Source: an uncultured Nocardioides sp. (GTDB taxonomy: Bacteria; Actinomycetota; Actinomycetes; Propionibacteriales; Nocardioidaceae). From it: a stretch of 64,000 bases of DNA. Below are positions 7,451 through 16,724 of this stretch, piece after piece. The stretch lies in the NCBI GenBank assembly GCA_902805885.1, contig CADCUM010000094.1, forward strand, positions 1 through 64,000, in the 5' to 3' direction. The translations under genes were made by a program, and so were the position numbers. How positions within the stretch are numbered: position 1 is the first letter of the stretch; each line of letters begins with the position of its first letter. The notes under the pieces were generated by a model. The model did not search any database, had not been told where the DNA came from, and worked only from the letters and a program-made list of their open reading frames with translations.

Positions 7451-8956
7451 ATGCGCGAAGCGAGAGGGCAGGGGAGGAGTCCGTCGGCACCGGGGAGCCG
7501 CGGCCGACGTGACGGACGCCACTCGACGTGGAGGCGCCGGGTCGCCCACTGGCTGCCGGTCGTCCTGGTGCTGGCGATCCTGGGCACCGGCCTCGCGGCC
7601 TACCGCTTCGAGCTGGGCGAGCGCTACCTCCCCGGACTGGCGGCCGACCCGGTCACGGAGCCCGAGCAGGTGCTGCCTCCGGCCGGCCTCGAGCTCCCGG
7701 CGTGGACGGCTCCCGCAGCGGTCCCCGGCGTCGCTCCGACGGCCGCGCTGGACCCGCGCGAGGTGCAGGCGCTGCTGCGGCGCGGGCTCGCCGACAGCGA
7801 CCTCGGCCGGCACGTCGTCGCGGCCGTCGGGGACCTCTCCGGCGCCGGTGCCGACTGGACGTCCGGCGACGGCACCTACCTCCCGGCCTCCACGACCAAG
7901 CTCCTGACGGCCGCGGCCGCGCTCGAGGCCCTCGGCCCCGACCGCCGGTTCGTCACCCGGGTCACGACCGGTCGCACGTCGCGCGAGCTCGTGCTCGTCG
8001 GCGGCGGGGACCCGCTCCTCGCGAGCGGGCCGCCCTCGGCGGAGGAGGACGTGTGGCCCGCGCGGGCCGACGTCCGCACCCTGGCGCGGACGACCGCCGC
8101 CGCCCTGGGCCCGGGCGCCCGGGTCCGGGTGAGGTACGACGACTCGCTGTTCGCCGGCCCGTCCGAGAACCCCCGATGGCGGGCCGACTACGTGCCGGAC
8201 GACATCGTCAGCCCCATCACGGCGCTGATGGTCGACAGCGGGCGTGAGGCTCCGGGCGACTACCGGCGGTCGGCCGACCCGTCCCTGGCCGCGGCGGTGG
8301 TGTTCGCGAAGGAGCTGGCGGCCGCCGGGGTGGCCGTCGCCGGGCGGCCCCGGCCCGGCACCGTGCCCGGCGGCGCGGGAGACCTCGCCGCCGTGGAGAG
8401 CGCGCCGCTCGGCGACATCGTCGAGCACCTCCTCGCCGTCAGCGACAACGAGACCTCCGAGGTCGTCGCGCACCACGTGGGGCTGGCGGTGGCGGGGAAG
8501 GGGTCCTTCGCCGCCGGGTCTGCCGGCGTGCTCGCGACGTTGCAGGGCCTCGGGCTCCCCACGGCAGGAGTGCAGCTGTACGACGGCTCCGGGCTGTCCC
8601 GCGACAACCGGCTCACCACGGCCCTCGTGCTCGGCGTCCTCCGCGTCGCGGCCGGGCCGAGCGGCCGAGCCCTGCGCGGCGTGGTCACCGGCCTGCCCGT
8701 CGCCGGGTTCACCGGCTCGCTCACCTACCGGTTCGACGAGGGCGCCCCCGTGGCACGCGGCATGGTGCGCGCCAAGACCGGGACGCTGAGCGGCGTCAGC
8801 TCGCTCGCGGGCCTGGCCACCGGACGCGACGGCACGCCGATGGTCTTCGTCCTGGCCGCCGACGACGTCGCCGACGCCGACGAGACGGACGCCCAGGAGG
8901 CGATCGACCGCCTGGCCGCCCTGCTCGCGACCTGCCGGTGCGCAGCACCCGGCTAG
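7451..8956 (+). CDS. dacB: D-alanyl-D-alanine carboxypeptidase/endopeptidase (PBP4, peptidase S13)
   Basis: A 501-residue penicillin-binding protein of the S13 family that trims or opens D-Ala cross-links in peptidoglycan. A basic N-terminus (WRRRVAHW) leads into one membrane segment ([17 protein letters not shown]), giving an anchored extracytoplasmic enzyme. The three active-site motifs are all present: STTK (Ser147-Lys150), SDN, and KTG in [10 protein letters not shown] took the ATG at 7451; an ATG at 7442 and a GTG at 7430 are in frame and also possible. It diverges from ppa. Its TAG stop is reused as the -10 of the next gene. Confidence 0.9.
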   Translation: MREARGQGRSPSAPGSRGRRDGRHSTWRRRVAHWLPVVLVLAILGTGLAAYRFELGERYLPGLAADPVTEPEQVLPPAGLELPAWTAPAAVPGVAPTAALDPREVQALLRRGLADSDLGRHVVAAVGDLSGAGADWTSGDGTYLPASTTKLLTAAAALEALGPDRRFVTRVTTGRTSRELVLVGGGDPLLASGPPSAEEDVWPARADVRTLARTTAAALGPGARVRVRYDDSLFAGPSENPRWRADYVPDDIVSPITALMVDSGREAPGDYRRSADPSLAAAVVFAKELAAAGVAVAGRPRPGTVPGGAGDLAAVESAPLGDIVEHLLAVSDNETSEVVAHHVGLAVAGKGSFAAGSAGVLATLQGLGLPTAGVQLYDGSGLSRDNRLTTALVLGVLRVAAGPSGRALRGVVTGLPVAGFTGSLTYRFDEGAPVARGMVRAKTGTLSGVSSLAGLATGRDGTPMVFVLAADDVADADETDAQEAIDRLAALLATCRCAAPG

Positions 8957-8959
8957 TGT
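8954..8959 (+). promoter_or_regulatory. Leaderless -10 (TAGTGT) overlapping the dacB stop codon
   Basis: TAGTGT begins with the TAG stop of dacB and is followed by 7 bases and the ATG at 8967. It would give the zincin gene its own leaderless transcript in addition to any read-through from dacB. Confidence 0.55.
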
Positions 8960-8966
8960 CGTCGGC

Positions 8967-9989
8967 ATGACGAGGATGGTCGACTGGGATCTCGCCGTGA
9001 CGCTCGGCGCCAAGGTCGCCGGTGACGGCCCCGACGTCTCCGCGGGCGACGCCGCCGCGGCGGTGAGCGAGCTGCGCGAGGGCGCGCGCCGCTCGACCGG
9101 GCTGGTGCGCGACTTCACCGGGCTGGTGGCCGCGGACGACCGGGCGCCGGTCCTGGTGGTCGACCGCCGTGGCTGGGTGCAGGCCAACGCCGACGGCTTC
9201 GCCAAGATCCTCGAGCCCGTCATCACCAAGCTCACCGCCAAGAAGGGCGTCCCCAACGGGCTCTCCCTCGCCGTCGGCTCGCGGGTCACCGGTGCCGAGC
9301 TCGGGCTCATGCTCGGGTTCCTCGGCACCAAGGTGCTGGGCCAGTTCGACCCCTTCCACGAGCCGGCCGGACGGCTGCTGCTCGTGGCCCCCAACATCGT
9401 CCAGGTCGAGCGCGAGATCGAGGCCGACCCCTCCGACTTCCGGCTCTGGGTGTGCCTGCACGAGGAGACCCACCGCGTGCAGTTCACCGCCGTGCCGTGG
9501 CTCCGCGACCACCTGTTCGCCCAGATGGAGGCGATCGCCGACACCATCGAGCCCTCCCGGCTGCTCGACGACGGGCTGCGGCGGATCTCCGACGCGGTCC
9601 GCGGCGGCGACAGCAGCATCCTCGACCTCTTCTCGACCCCCGAGCAGAAGGAGGTCATCGACCGCGTCACAGGGGTGATGTCGCTGCTCGAGGGCCACGC
9701 CGACGTGGTGATGGACGGGGTCGGCCCCTCGGTGATCCCGTCCGTGGAGCAGATCCGCGAGAAGTTCAACAAGCGCCGGCAGGGCCTCGGCGCCCTCGAC
9801 CGGATCCTGCGCCGCCTCCTGGGCCTCGACGCCAAGATGGCGCAGTACCGCGACGGCGCCGCCTTCGTCCGCCACGTCGTCGACACCGCCGGCATGGAGC
9901 GGTTCAACGCCGTGTGGGAGCGCCCCGAGAACCTGCCGTCCAAGACCGAGATCGGCGATCCTGCCGCGTGGGTCGCCCGCGTGCTGTGA
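8967..9989 (+). CDS. DUF2342 zinc-dependent metalloprotease-like (zincin) protein
   Basis: A 340-residue protein of the actinobacterial DUF2342 family, often labelled coenzyme F420 biosynthesis-associated, although no F420 role has been shown to my knowledge. It carries a zincin HExxH motif, HEETH (His165-Glu166-His169), in LHEETHRVQF, with downstream helices rich in acidic residues that could give the third ligand. No signal peptide is visible, so it is probably cytoplasmic. Its last bases overlap the tilS start by 4 (GTGA), and the dacB-zincin-tilS order is common in this phylum. Proteolytic activity is inferred from the motif only. Confidence 0.85.
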   Translation: MTRMVDWDLAVTLGAKVAGDGPDVSAGDAAAAVSELREGARRSTGLVRDFTGLVAADDRAPVLVVDRRGWVQANADGFAKILEPVITKLTAKKGVPNGLSLAVGSRVTGAELGLMLGFLGTKVLGQFDPFHEPAGRLLLVAPNIVQVEREIEADPSDFRLWVCLHEETHRVQFTAVPWLRDHLFAQMEAIADTIEPSRLLDDGLRRISDAVRGGDSSILDLFSTPEQKEVIDRVTGVMSLLEGHADVVMDGVGPSVIPSVEQIREKFNKRRQGLGALDRILRRLLGLDAKMAQYRDGAAFVRHVVDTAGMERFNAVWERPENLPSKTEIGDPAAWVARVL

Positions 9990-11008
9990 CCCTCCACCCG
10001 TCCGTCGCGGCGGTGCGTCTCGCCGTACGGCGGGCGCTCGCGCCGCTCGAGCCGGGATCCGTCGTCCTCGTCGCGTGCAGCGGGGGCGCCGACTCGACGG
10101 CGCTCGCCGCGGCGGCCGTCGTCGAGGGCCACCGGACCGGGCTGCGGGTGGTGGGCGCGACCGTCGACCACGGCCTCCAGCCGGGGTCCGCGGAGGTCGC
10201 CGGGCGGGTGGTGGCCGGCCTGGCTGCCCTCGGCGTGGACGAGACCACGACGGCCCGGGTGACGGTGGCGCCCGGCTCGGGGCTCGGGCCCGAGGCGGCC
10301 GCGCGCGAGGCGCGGTACGCCGTCCTGGAGCAGGTCGCCGAGCACCACGGCGCCGCAGTCGTCCTGCTCGGCCACACCCTCGACGACCAGGCCGAGACGG
10401 TCCTCCTGGGCCTGGCCCGCGGCTCCGGGGGCCGTTCCCTGGCCGGGATGCGACCGGCGTTCGGTCGCTTCGTCCGCCCGCTCCTCGCCGTGCGCCGCGC
10501 CGACACGCAGACCGCGTGCCTGGTCGAGGGGCTGACCGTGTGGGACGACCCGCACAACGCCGACCCCGGCTACACCCGTGTGCGGGTGCGCCGTCGGGTC
10601 CTGCCGGTGCTGGAGGAGGAGCTGGGCCCGGGCGTGACCGAGGCGCTCGCTCGGACGGCCGACGCGCTCCGGGAGGACACCGCCTACCTCGACGCCGTCG
10701 CGGCCGCGGCCCACGCCGGCGCGCGCGGTCCGGACGGGCTCGACACCGGCGCGCTCGCGGGACTTCCTGACGCCGTACGGCGCCGGGTCCTGCACCGGGC
10801 CGCGCTCGACGCGGGGTCGCCGGCGGCGGAGCTCGCCCGCGAGCACGTCCTCGCGATGGACGCGCTGGTCACCGACTGGCGCGGGCAGAAGTGGATCGAC
10901 CTGCCGGGCCACCTGCGGGCGGTGCGCCGGGGCCGGGTGCTGGCCGTCGAGCCGCAGCCGCGCCCCGGGTCCAGCGAAACGCCTCCGGGGACGGACGCGG
11001 CGGGTTAG
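9986..11008 (+). CDS. tilS: tRNA(Ile)-lysidine synthetase
   Basis: A 340-residue TilS, which converts the C34 of the CAU-anticodon tRNA-Ile to lysidine so that it reads AUA and is charged with isoleucine. The N-type PP-loop CSGGADSTAL lies at residues 31-40, followed by VDHGLQPGS and LLGHTLDDQAETVL. The C-terminal region is short, as in actinobacterial TilS. The start is a GTG overlapping the upstream TGA (GTGA). The gene usually travels with hpt and ftsH, both found about 2.3-3 kb downstream; here a two-component pair separates them. Confidence 0.93.
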   Translation: MTLHPSVAAVRLAVRRALAPLEPGSVVLVACSGGADSTALAAAAVVEGHRTGLRVVGATVDHGLQPGSAEVAGRVVAGLAALGVDETTTARVTVAPGSGLGPEAAAREARYAVLEQVAEHHGAAVVLLGHTLDDQAETVLLGLARGSGGRSLAGMRPAFGRFVRPLLAVRRADTQTACLVEGLTVWDDPHNADPGYTRVRVRRRVLPVLEEELGPGVTEALARTADALREDTAYLDAVAAAAHAGARGPDGLDTGALAGLPDAVRRRVLHRAALDAGSPAAELAREHVLAMDALVTDWRGQKWIDLPGHLRAVRRGRVLAVEPQPRPGSSETPPGTDAAG

Positions 11009-11011
11009 GGT
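11006..11011 (+). promoter_or_regulatory. Candidate -10 (TAGGGT) overlapping the tilS stop codon
   Basis: TAGGGT starts with the TAG stop of tilS. Transcription would begin near 11018 and leave a short leader of about 27 bases with GGACGGAGATCC ahead of the response-regulator ATG, so this one is not leaderless. Confidence 0.4.
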
Positions 11012-11044
11012 CGCGCCCACCACCGAGCCCCAGGACGGAGATCC

Positions 11045-11416
11045 ATGCCGCGAGTGCTGGTCGTCGACGACGACCTGGACATCCGTGAGCTCATCGCGCT
11101 CCGGCTCCGCAAGGACGGCCACGACGTCTCCGTCGTCGGTGATCCCGTCGAGGCCCTGGCGCAGGCCTCCGAGAGCGGCTACGACCTCGCGATCCTCGAC
11201 TGGACCATGCCGCAGATGGACGGCGGCGAGCTGTGCGCGCGCCTGCGTGCGGAGCCCGGCCTCCAAGACGCCCCCATCCTCGTCGTGACCGCCCACGCCG
11301 ACCCGCTCACGCGGGAGCGGGCGCTCGATGCCGGAGCGAGCGAGTACCTCCCGAAGCCCTTCACGCTGTCGGAGCTCGCCACCGTCGTCCGGGAGCTGCT
11401 CGACCGCGGCGCCTGA
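11045..11416 (+). CDS. Stand-alone response regulator receiver protein
   Basis: A 123-residue CheY-like receiver domain with no output domain. The acidic pocket is VDDD near the N-terminus, the phospho-acceptor is Asp52 in ILDWTMPQMDGG, and the conserved lysine is Lys104 in LPKPF. It therefore acts by protein-protein contact rather than DNA binding. GGACGGAGATCC precedes the ATG. The membrane histidine kinase gene 90 bases downstream is the obvious partner candidate, although that kinase gene has its own leaderless promoter. Confidence 0.9.
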   Translation: MPRVLVVDDDLDIRELIALRLRKDGHDVSVVGDPVEALAQASESGYDLAILDWTMPQMDGGELCARLRAEPGLQDAPILVVTAHADPLTRERALDAGASEYLPKPFTLSELATVVRELLDRGA

Positions 11417-11493
11417 TCCAGCGGGACTCCCACCGGCCCTGCTCGCGTCGGTGACGCCACGCCGAAATGGCTGCCGGGGACCGGGGCCGGACG

Positions 11494-11499
11494 TAGGGT
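11494..11499 (+). promoter_or_regulatory. Leaderless -10 (TAGGGT) for the histidine kinase gene
   Basis: TAGGGT, 7 bases, ATG at 11507. No Shine-Dalgarno sequence is present. The kinase can be expressed separately from the upstream response regulator. Confidence 0.55.
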
Positions 11500-11506
11500 C
11501 CGCTCC

Positions 11507-13315
11507 ATGAGTGTGCGCGCGCGGGTCGAGGCGGGATTCGCCGCGCTCGTCGTGGCCGCCGTGGTGGTCTACGCGGTCAGTGACGACGGCCTCGTCGACA
11601 CCACCGTCTACGTCGGGGTGATGGTCGCCGCCAGCATCGCTGCGTGGGTCGGCGCCCAGCGGGCACCCGCTGAGCACCGGACGGTGGCCCGGCTGGTCGC
11701 AGTGGGCATCTCGCTCACGGCGCTGGGGGACCTGGTGTGGGAGGCACTGGACGCCCGCGGTCCGACCCCCGACGTCTCGATGGCCGATCCGCTCTGGTGC
11801 GCCAGCTACGTCGCTCTGTGCGCGGCCCTGTGCGTCGTGCTCCGTCGCAGCAGCATCGGGCGCCGCGACGGGCTGGCGTTCGCGCTCGACGCCGCCACCA
11901 TCGTCACGGTCAGCGTGCTGCTGTTCTGGAGCACCGCGGTCAGCGACATCCTGAGCGACGCGACGGTGGCGCCGCACGTGCGGGTCGTGTGGGCCGTCTA
12001 CCCGATCGCGGACGCCGTCCTGCTCGCGCTCGTGGTCCGCGTCCTCACCAGCCGCCGTGCCCGCGCGGCGCTCGACGTGTGGTTCGCGGTCGGCGTCATC
12101 CTGTGGCTGGCGGCCGACATGCTGTACCTCCAGTCCCCGACGGGCGCCACCGAGATCACGATGGACGCCCTGTGGATGGTCGCCCCGGTCCTGATGGCCC
12201 GGACCGCCTGGCGCAGGCACGCGGCGCCGGCGCCGGCGCCGAACGCCTCGGGGTCGCGCGCCCGCATGGCCCAGCTGGGCATCGCCATCGGGTCGCTGAT
12301 GGTCCCCCCGGTCCTGGAGTACGTCTCGGACCTGCGTGGCGAGCCGCACCGCCCGACCCTGCTGATCGTCGGCGCCACCCTCCTGACCCTGCTCGCCCTC
12401 GCGCGGATGGCGCTGCTCATCCGCTCCGAGGAGCAGGCGCACCACGAGCTGGAGCTGGCGCGCGACGCGGCGCTCGAGGCGTCCCGGGCCAAGTCGATGT
12501 TCCTGGCCACCATGAGCCACGAGATCCGGACCCCGCTGACGATGGTGCTCGGCGCCGGCGAGATGCTCGAGGAGACCCCGCTGGACGAGCTGCAGGCCGA
12601 CCTCGTCCGCCGGATGCGTCGTTCGGGCGGGCTGCTGCGGGCCCTCGTCGACGGGATCCTCGACTTCTCCCGGATCGAGGCGGGCCAGGTCGAGCTGAGC
12701 CCGGGTCCCTTCGACCTCCACCTGCTCGTGGACGACCTCGCGGACGTCTACCTGCCGCGCGCGGCCGCCGCCGGGATCGGCTTCGCGTGCGCGGTCGACG
12801 CAGGCGTCCCGCGCACGGTGGTCGGCGACGCCGACCGGCTGCTCCAGGTGCTCAGCAACCTGCTCGACAACGCGTTCAAGTTCACCCACGAGGGCCGGGT
12901 GCAGCTGGCGGTCCGTACGCTGTCCGGCGAGCAGCGGGCCGGCCACCCGCCATCCGGCCGCTGGGTGGAGGTGGTCGTGGCGGACACGGGGATCGGGATC
13001 TCCCCGGAGCACGTGTCGTCGGTCTTCGAGTCCTTCCGGCAGGTCGACGGGTCGACGACGCGGCGCTACGGCGGCACGGGCCTCGGCCTGGCGATCTGCA
13101 AGGAGCTCACCGAGCTGATGGGGGGCTCGCTCACGGTGACGAGCGAGGCCGGCGTCGGCAGCACGTTCACCGTCCGCCTCCCGCTCGAGGCCCCGGTCCC
13201 CCCGTCCGAGGGCGATCCGGGAGCGCCTCTCGACGCCGCGGCCGCCGACCGGGACGGGGAGGGCCACGCGGTGCGCGCGGCGGTCGCCTCTCCCGCGCCG
13301 ACGGCCTCGGGCTGA
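11507..13315 (+). CDS. Multi-pass membrane sensor histidine kinase
   Basis: A 602-residue kinase. The first 310 residues or so are a series of about 9-10 hydrophobic segments with short loops and no recognisable periplasmic sensor domain, so the signal may be sensed in the membrane. A coiled segment (EEQAHHELELARDAALEASRAKS) joins it to HisKA with MSHEIRTP (His338 phosphorylated) and to HATPase_c with the N box NLLDNAFKFT, DTGIGISPE and GTGLGLAI. It ends in a low-complexity Ala/Pro tail. It most likely phosphorylates the single-domain response regulator encoded upstream; the signal is unknown. Confidence 0.88.
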   Translation: MSVRARVEAGFAALVVAAVVVYAVSDDGLVDTTVYVGVMVAASIAAWVGAQRAPAEHRTVARLVAVGISLTALGDLVWEALDARGPTPDVSMADPLWCASYVALCAALCVVLRRSSIGRRDGLAFALDAATIVTVSVLLFWSTAVSDILSDATVAPHVRVVWAVYPIADAVLLALVVRVLTSRRARAALDVWFAVGVILWLAADMLYLQSPTGATEITMDALWMVAPVLMARTAWRRHAAPAPAPNASGSRARMAQLGIAIGSLMVPPVLEYVSDLRGEPHRPTLLIVGATLLTLLALARMALLIRSEEQAHHELELARDAALEASRAKSMFLATMSHEIRTPLTMVLGAGEMLEETPLDELQADLVRRMRRSGGLLRALVDGILDFSRIEAGQVELSPGPFDLHLLVDDLADVYLPRAAAAGIGFACAVDAGVPRTVVGDADRLLQVLSNLLDNAFKFTHEGRVQLAVRTLSGEQRAGHPPSGRWVEVVVADTGIGISPEHVSSVFESFRQVDGSTTRRYGGTGLGLAICKELTELMGGSLTVTSEAGVGSTFTVRLPLEAPVPPSEGDPGAPLDAAAADRDGEGHAVRAAVASPAPTASG

Positions 13316-13335
13316 CCCCCGCCCACCACTCGCCC

Positions 13336-13341
13336 TAGGCT
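13336..13341 (+). promoter_or_regulatory. Leaderless -10 (TAGGCT) for hpt
   Basis: TAGGCT, 6 bases, then the ATG at 13348. The short 32-bp gap after the kinase gene has no ribosome binding site, which fits leaderless expression of hpt. Confidence 0.55.
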
Positions 13342-13347
13342 GCAGCC

Positions 13348-13899
13348 ATGGACTCGTCCCACGTCGAGCACGACCTCGTCAACGTCATCTTCACCGAGGC
13401 GCAGATCCAGGAGCGGCTGGGCCAGATGGCCGAGGCCATCGCGGCCGACTACGAGGGCAAGGACCTGCTCATGGTCGGCGTCCTCCGGGGCGCGGTGATG
13501 GTGATGGCCGACCTGTCGCGAGCGCTGCCACGACACGTGGAGATGGACTGGATGGCGATCAGCTCCTACGGGTCCGGCACCAAGTCCTCGGGCGTGGTGC
13601 GCATCCTCAAGGACCTCGACACCGACATCACCGGACGCAACGTCCTGATCGTCGACGAGATCATCGACACCGGCCTCACCCTCAGCTGGCTGGTCAACAG
13701 CCTCGGCAGCCGCGGCCCCGCGAGCGTCGAGATCGCGACCCTGCTCCGCAAGCCGGAGGCCATGGCCATGCCGGTGGTCCCCAAGTACGTCGGGTGGGAC
13801 ATCCCCAACGAGTTCGTGGTCGGGTACGGCCTGGACTACCGCGAGCAGTACCGCAACCTCCGCGACATCGGGACCCTCGCCCCGCACGTCTACTCCTGA
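13348..13899 (+). CDS. hpt: Hypoxanthine phosphoribosyltransferase
   Basis: A 183-residue purine salvage enzyme that joins hypoxanthine or guanine to PRPP. The PRPP-binding motif VLIVDEIIDTGLT is intact, preceded by the flexible-loop region ISSYGSGTKSSG and by VGVLRGAVMVMADLSR. The location between tilS and ftsH is the conserved bacterial order, here with a two-component system inserted after tilS. It has its own leaderless promoter. Confidence 0.95.
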   Translation: MDSSHVEHDLVNVIFTEAQIQERLGQMAEAIAADYEGKDLLMVGVLRGAVMVMADLSRALPRHVEMDWMAISSYGSGTKSSGVVRILKDLDTDITGRNVLIVDEIIDTGLTLSWLVNSLGSRGPASVEIATLLRKPEAMAMPVVPKYVGWDIPNEFVVGYGLDYREQYRNLRDIGTLAPHVYS

Positions 13900-13915
13900 G
13901 CGGGTGGGCGTCGCT

Positions 13916-13950
13916 ACACCCGGGCTGGAAGAATGGCGGCACCCGGGTGT
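13916..13950. repeat. Inverted repeat between hpt and ftsH
   Basis: ACACCCGGG and CCCGGGTGT form a perfect 9-bp inverted repeat with a 17-base loop containing GGAAGAATGG. It starts 17 bases after the hpt stop and ends 66 bases before the ftsH start. It could terminate hpt transcripts or fold in the ftsH leader; there is no U-run. Confidence 0.45.
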
Positions 13951-14016
13951 GGGCCGGTGGCCGTGTACCGTCACCAGCCACCCTCCGCACCCTCCCGACT
14001 CTGGTGAAAGTTGCTC

Positions 14017-16107
14017 GTGAAGCGCATATTCAAGGGCCCTTGGCTGTGGATCGTCCTGTCCGTCTTCGCGGTCCTCGTGGCGATGCAGCTGTTCGCGTCC
14101 AACGACGGGCACGACGAGATCACCACCTCGCGCATGCAGGAGTACATCGCCGACGGTGAGGTCGAGAAGATCGAGTTCGACGGGACGGCGTACGAGATCC
14201 GCGCGACGCTCGACGAGGACGTCCGCGAGGGCAGCGACAAGGTCGTCAGCACCTACACCGAGGCCGGCGGGGAGCGGATCCTCGACCTCGTCGACGAGCA
14301 GGTCGCCGAGGGCACGATCGAGGACTCCAACCAGGAGACCCCGCAGCCGGGCTTCCTCGCCTCGCTGCTCGCGACGCTGATCCCGTTCGCGCTGATCATC
14401 CTGCTGTTCCTCTTCCTCATGAACCAGGCGCAGGGCGGCGGCGGTCGCGGCGTCATGCAGTTCGGCAAGAGCAAGGCCAAGCTGATCACCAAGGACATGC
14501 CGAAGACGACGTTCGCCGACGTCGCCGGCTGCGAGGAGGCCATCGAGGAGCTCGGCGAGATCAAGGAGTTCCTCTCCGAGCCGGCCAAGTTCCAGGCCGT
14601 CGGGGCCAAGATCCCCAAGGGCGTGCTCCTCTACGGTCCGCCCGGCACCGGCAAGACGCTGCTCGCGCGCGCGGTCGCCGGTGAGGCCGGCGTGCCGTTC
14701 TACTCCATCTCCGGCTCCGACTTCGTCGAGATGTTCGTCGGTGTCGGCGCCAGCCGCGTCCGCGACCTCTTCGAGCAGGCGAAGGAGAACCCGCCGGCGA
14801 TCGTCTTCATCGACGAGATCGACGCCGTCGGACGCCACCGCGGCGCCGGCATGGGCGGCGGCCACGACGAGCGGGAGCAGACGCTCAACCAGCTGCTCGT
14901 GGAGATGGACGGCTTCGACGTGCGCGGCGGGGTCATCCTCATCGCGGCGACCAACCGGCCCGACGTCCTCGACCCCGCGCTGCTGCGCCCGGGGCGCTTC
15001 GACCGCCAGATCGGTGTCGACGCCCCCGACCTCAACGGTCGTCACCAGATCCTCAAGGTGCACTCCCGGGGCAAGCCGATCGCACAGGACATCGACCTGC
15101 TCGCGGTGGCACGCCGTACCCCCGGGTTCACCGGCGCCGACCTCGCCAACGTCCTCAACGAGGCCGCGCTGCTCACCGCCCGCCAGAACGAGAAGCTCAT
15201 CACCGACGACTCGCTCGACGAGGCCATCGACCGCGTGATCGCGGGCCCCCAGCGCCGCACGCGCCTGATGAGCGAGCGCGAGAAGCTCGTCACGGCCTAC
15301 CACGAGGGCGGCCACGCCCTCGTCGCGGCGGCGCTCCCCGGCACCGACCCGGTGCACAAGGTGACGATCCTGCCGCGCGGGCGCGCCCTCGGCTACACGA
15401 TGGTCCTGCCCGACCAGGACAAGTACTCCCAGACCCGCAGCGAGATGCTGGACAAGCTCGCCTACATGCTGGGCGGGATGGCCGCGGAGGCGCTGATCTT
15501 CCACGACGTCACCTCCGGCGCCGGCAACGACATCGAGAAGGCGACCGGCCTGGCGCGCGCCATGGTCACCCAGTACGGCATGTCGGAGCGCCTCGGGGCG
15601 GTCAAGCTCGGCGACAACAACTCCGAGCCGTTCCTGGGCCGCGACATGGGCCACACCCGTGACTACTCCGAGGAGACCGCCGCGGCGGTCGACACCGAGG
15701 TCAAGGGACTGCTGGGCCAGGCGCACCAGGAGGCCTTCGACATCCTGGAGGAGAACCGCGACGTCCTCGACGCCCTGGTCCTCGCGCTGCTCGACAAGGA
15801 GACGCTGGACAAGGCGGAGATCGCCGAGATCTTCGAGCCGCTGCGCAGGCGGCCGGCCCGCCCGGCCTGGACGGGCTCGCCCGAGCGCGTCCCGTCGGCG
15901 ATCCCGCCGGTCGACATCCCGCAGGAGATCCGCGACCGGGTGCACGCCAACGGCTCGGGACCCGCGGGGGCGAGCGGCGCAGAGGAGGGCGGCGTCATCC
16001 TGACCCCGCCGTCCGCGGGCGGCGACGTCCACGGCGACCCGGCGATGGGCCCGGGCCCCGGGGAGCCGCCCACGCCGCCGAGCCCTGCGAGCACGGAGTC
16101 CCCGTGA
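14017..16107 (+). CDS. ftsH: ATP-dependent zinc metalloprotease FtsH
   Basis: A 696-residue membrane AAA+ protease that degrades misfolded or regulatory membrane and cytosolic proteins as a hexamer. It has a first TM segment ([17 protein letters not shown]), an extracytoplasmic domain, and a second TM at about 115-135. The AAA domain has Walker A GPPGTGKT (from Gly207), Walker [12 protein letters not shown], and the second region of homology with [19 protein letters not shown]. The zinc site is HEGGH (His429, His433). The C-terminus is a Pro/Gly-rich tail. I prefer the GTG at 14017 (MKRIFKGPW) to the TTG at 14011 because GGTGAAAG sits 6 bases before it. It overlaps folE by 4 bases. Confidence 0.96.
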   Translation: MKRIFKGPWLWIVLSVFAVLVAMQLFASNDGHDEITTSRMQEYIADGEVEKIEFDGTAYEIRATLDEDVREGSDKVVSTYTEAGGERILDLVDEQVAEGTIEDSNQETPQPGFLASLLATLIPFALIILLFLFLMNQAQGGGGRGVMQFGKSKAKLITKDMPKTTFADVAGCEEAIEELGEIKEFLSEPAKFQAVGAKIPKGVLLYGPPGTGKTLLARAVAGEAGVPFYSISGSDFVEMFVGVGASRVRDLFEQAKENPPAIVFIDEIDAVGRHRGAGMGGGHDEREQTLNQLLVEMDGFDVRGGVILIAATNRPDVLDPALLRPGRFDRQIGVDAPDLNGRHQILKVHSRGKPIAQDIDLLAVARRTPGFTGADLANVLNEAALLTARQNEKLITDDSLDEAIDRVIAGPQRRTRLMSEREKLVTAYHEGGHALVAAALPGTDPVHKVTILPRGRALGYTMVLPDQDKYSQTRSEMLDKLAYMLGGMAAEALIFHDVTSGAGNDIEKATGLARAMVTQYGMSERLGAVKLGDNNSEPFLGRDMGHTRDYSEETAAAVDTEVKGLLGQAHQEAFDILEENRDVLDALVLALLDKETLDKAEIAEIFEPLRRRPARPAWTGSPERVPSAIPPVDIPQEIRDRVHANGSGPAGASGAEEGGVILTPPSAGGDVHGDPAMGPGPGEPPTPPSPASTESP

Positions 16108-16724
16108 CCGACCGGATCGCGGCTCCGGAGCGCGACCCGCGGGAGGTCCCCGAGTTCGACCACGACCGGGCCGAGGCGGCGATCCGCGAGCTCCTGGCCG
16201 CGATGGGGGAGGACCCCGAGCGTGAGGGCCTGCGCGAGACCCCCGCCCGGGTCGCGCGGGCCTACGCCGAGCTGACGATGGGCCTGCGCCAGGCTCCCGG
16301 GGACGTGCTCACCACGACGTTCGACCTGGGGCACGACGAGATGGTGCTGGTGCGTGGCATCGAGCTGTGGTCGATGTGCGAGCACCACCTCGTCCCCTTC
16401 ACCGGGGTCGCGCACGTCGGCTACATCCCGGCCGAGTCCGGCAAGATCACCGGGCTGTCCAAGCTGGCGCGCCTCGTCGACGTCTACGCCAAGCGTCCCC
16501 AGGTGCAGGAGCGGCTCACCACCCAGGTCGCGGACGCTCTCGTCGAGCTGCTCGAGGCCCGCGGCGTGATCGTGGTGATCGAGGCCGAGCACCTCTGCAT
16601 GACCATGCGCGGGGTCCGCAAGGCGGGCGCACGGACCATCACCTCCGCCGTCCGAGGTCTCATGCAGCACAACGCCGCGACCCGTGCCGAGGCGATGGCG
16701 CTGATCAGCTCGGGGACCCGGTGA
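16104..16724 (+). CDS. folE: GTP cyclohydrolase I
   Basis: A 206-residue FolE that makes 7,8-dihydroneopterin triphosphate from GTP, the first step of folate synthesis. The zinc-binding and active-site motifs are intact: [10 protein letters not shown] and [10 protein letters not shown], plus [21 protein letters not shown]. The GTG start overlaps the ftsH stop (GTGA) and the stop overlaps the folP GTG, so ftsH-folE-folP form one coupled operon. This gene begins the folE-folP-folB-folK set. Confidence 0.96.
   Translation: MTDRIAAPERDPREVPEFDHDRAEAAIRELLAAMGEDPEREGLRETPARVARAYAELTMGLRQAPGDVLTTTFDLGHDEMVLVRGIELWSMCEHHLVPFTGVAHVGYIPAESGKITGLSKLARLVDVYAKRPQVQERLTTQVADALVELLEARGVIVVIEAEHLCMTMRGVRKAGARTITSAVRGLMQHNAATRAEAMALISSGTR

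Noticed and set aside
7181-13267. A 2028-residue minus-strand open frame
   Set aside because: It is antisense to ppa's continuation, dacB, zincin, tilS and the kinase, each with clear family motifs. Long shadow frames are normal at this GC content; its translation is low-complexity and begins or ends inside real genes.
13066-16032. A 988-residue minus-strand frame opposite hpt and ftsH
   Set aside because: Antisense shadow of strongly conserved genes; no recognisable domain.
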